Shown here in pieces: positions 37,143-37,745 of a stretch of 37,745 bases of DNA. The DNA is from an uncultured Prochlorococcus sp. (GTDB lineage Bacteria > Cyanobacteriota > Cyanobacteriia > PCC-6307 > Cyanobiaceae): assembly GCA_902538515.1 (NCBI GenBank), contig CACBFH010000008.1, forward strand, positions 1 to 37,745, read 5' to 3'. Both the position numbers and the translations under genes were made by a program. The notes under the pieces were generated by a model. The model had not been told where the DNA came from and did no database searches. It saw nothing but the letters and a program-made list of their open reading frames with translations. The first letter of the stretch is position 1. Each line of letters begins with the position of its first letter.

Positions 37143-37745
37143 ATGTCTAAAAAGTTATTGCCAGTTACTATTATCAGTGGATTTTTAGGTTCTGGGAAAA
37201 CCACGCTTCTTAATCATATTTTAAAAAATCAAGTTGGTATTAAAACAGCTGTTTTAGTTAACGAATTCGGGGAAATCGGCATTGATAATGACTTAATAAT
37301 AGAAGGATCAGAAGATATGATCGAATTAAATAATGGCTGCATATGTTGCACAATTAATGGCGAATTATTAAATACAGTAACAAAAGTTCTAGAAAAATCA
37401 GAAAACCTAGACTATCTAATTGTTGAGACAACTGGTCTAGCAGATCCATTACCGGTAGCCATGACTTTTGCAGCTGGTGATCTTAGAGAACAAGTAAGAT
37501 TAGATTCGATTATCACTGTTGTTGATGGAGAAAATTTTGATTTTGAAATAAACAACACAAGTATTGCCCATTCTCAGATTTTATACGGAGATATAATCCT
37601 TCTAAATAAATGTGATTTAGTGAATGAAGAACATTTAAAGAAGGTAGAAAAGGCCATAAATAAAATAAAGAAAGAACCGAGAATCTTGAGATCAACTAAT
37701 AGTGTGGTTGGATTACAAATGATATTGAGCGTAGGTCTTTTTGAG
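37143..37745 (+). CDS. CobW/COG0523 family metallochaperone-type GTPase, N-terminal part
   Basis: The first 201 residues are present and the window ends inside the gene. The start is the ATG at 37143, 30 bp after the pterin dehydratase. The Walker A motif GFLGSGKTTLL, the switch region NEFGEIGIDN, the metal-binding CxCC motif in NNGCICCTI, ETTGLADP and the NKCDL guanine motif are intact. COG0523 proteins deliver zinc, cobalt or other metals to client enzymes. Whether this one serves cobalamin (CobW) or zinc homeostasis cannot be decided, because the C-terminal CobW domain is not in view. Confidence 0.9.
   Translation, partial: MSKKLLPVTIISGFLGSGKTTLLNHILKNQVGIKTAVLVNEFGEIGIDNDLIIEGSEDMIELNNGCICCTINGELLNTVTKVLEKSENLDYLIVETTGLADPLPVAMTFAAGDLREQVRLDSIITVVDGENFDFEINNTSIAHSQILYGDIILLNKCDLVNEEHLKKVEKAINKIKKEPRILRSTNSVVGLQMILSVGLFE

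Overview
The window is a dense, AT-rich bacterial chromosome segment with no rRNA, tRNA, insertion sequence, prophage or CRISPR array that I can see. It looks like a marine picocyanobacterium, most likely a high-light-adapted Prochlorococcus (inference). The support is the strong AT bias, very short spacers, a ferrochelatase with a C-terminal chlorophyll a/b-binding-type helix, Psb27, a Tab2-family RNA-binding protein, a cyanobacterial-type SSB, a group 1 cyanobacterial sigma factor and several cyanobacteria-specific families (DUF2854, DUF3153). Nearly all genes look intact. The first gene (creatininase, minus strand) and the last (CobW-type GTPase, plus strand) are cut by the window edges.

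Layout. 1-3500: creatininase, then divergently an S1-domain RNA-binding protein, Tab2 and a YfiH/laccase-domain enzyme whose only plausible start is ATT. 3505-7000 (minus): a small exported protein, ilvB and hemH. 7062-11486 (plus): a lone tyrosine recombinase, cobO, then pyrH-frr-geranylgeranyl-reductase-like flavoprotein. 11511-16231 (minus): transaldolase, ftsI with an FtsL-like partner, and a CPBP intramembrane protease. 16349-17677 (plus): a tandem histidine phosphatase. 17730-20017 (minus): a likely operon of a small membrane protein, a pyrophosphatase-like protein, an ArsC/Spx-like protein and lepB, plus a putative HTH protein. 20193-24872 (plus): proS, psb27, purA and a PfkB kinase. 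24873-25988 (minus): cobK-cutA. 26017-29228: ssb, a tiny protein, DUF2854, argB and a TPR/DUF3153 fusion. 29229-34058: priA (minus), then rpoD and hemC (plus). 34065-36221 (minus): a second pyrophosphatase and an M32 carboxypeptidase. 36330-end (plus): a YjbQ protein, a pterin carbinolamine dehydratase and a CobW GTPase.

Functionally this is mostly core housekeeping: tetrapyrrole supply (hemC, hemH, cobO, cobK), nucleotide and amino acid synthesis (pyrH, purA, ilvB, argB), translation (S1-like, frr, proS), cell division (ftsI and its partner), secretion (lepB), replication (ssb, priA) and photosystem biogenesis (psb27, tab2).

The points most worth a second look are: (i) two class I inorganic pyrophosphatase genes, one of which has lost two conserved active-site residues; (ii) the ATT start of the YfiH gene; (iii) the overlapping S1-like/Tab2 gene pair; (iv) a perfect 11-bp hairpin inside psb27 at the signal-peptide junction; (v) a TPR-DUF3153 fusion with an internal lipobox; and (vi) an orphan tyrosine recombinase with an apparently complete active site. 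I found no clear multi-gene defence or mobile system.
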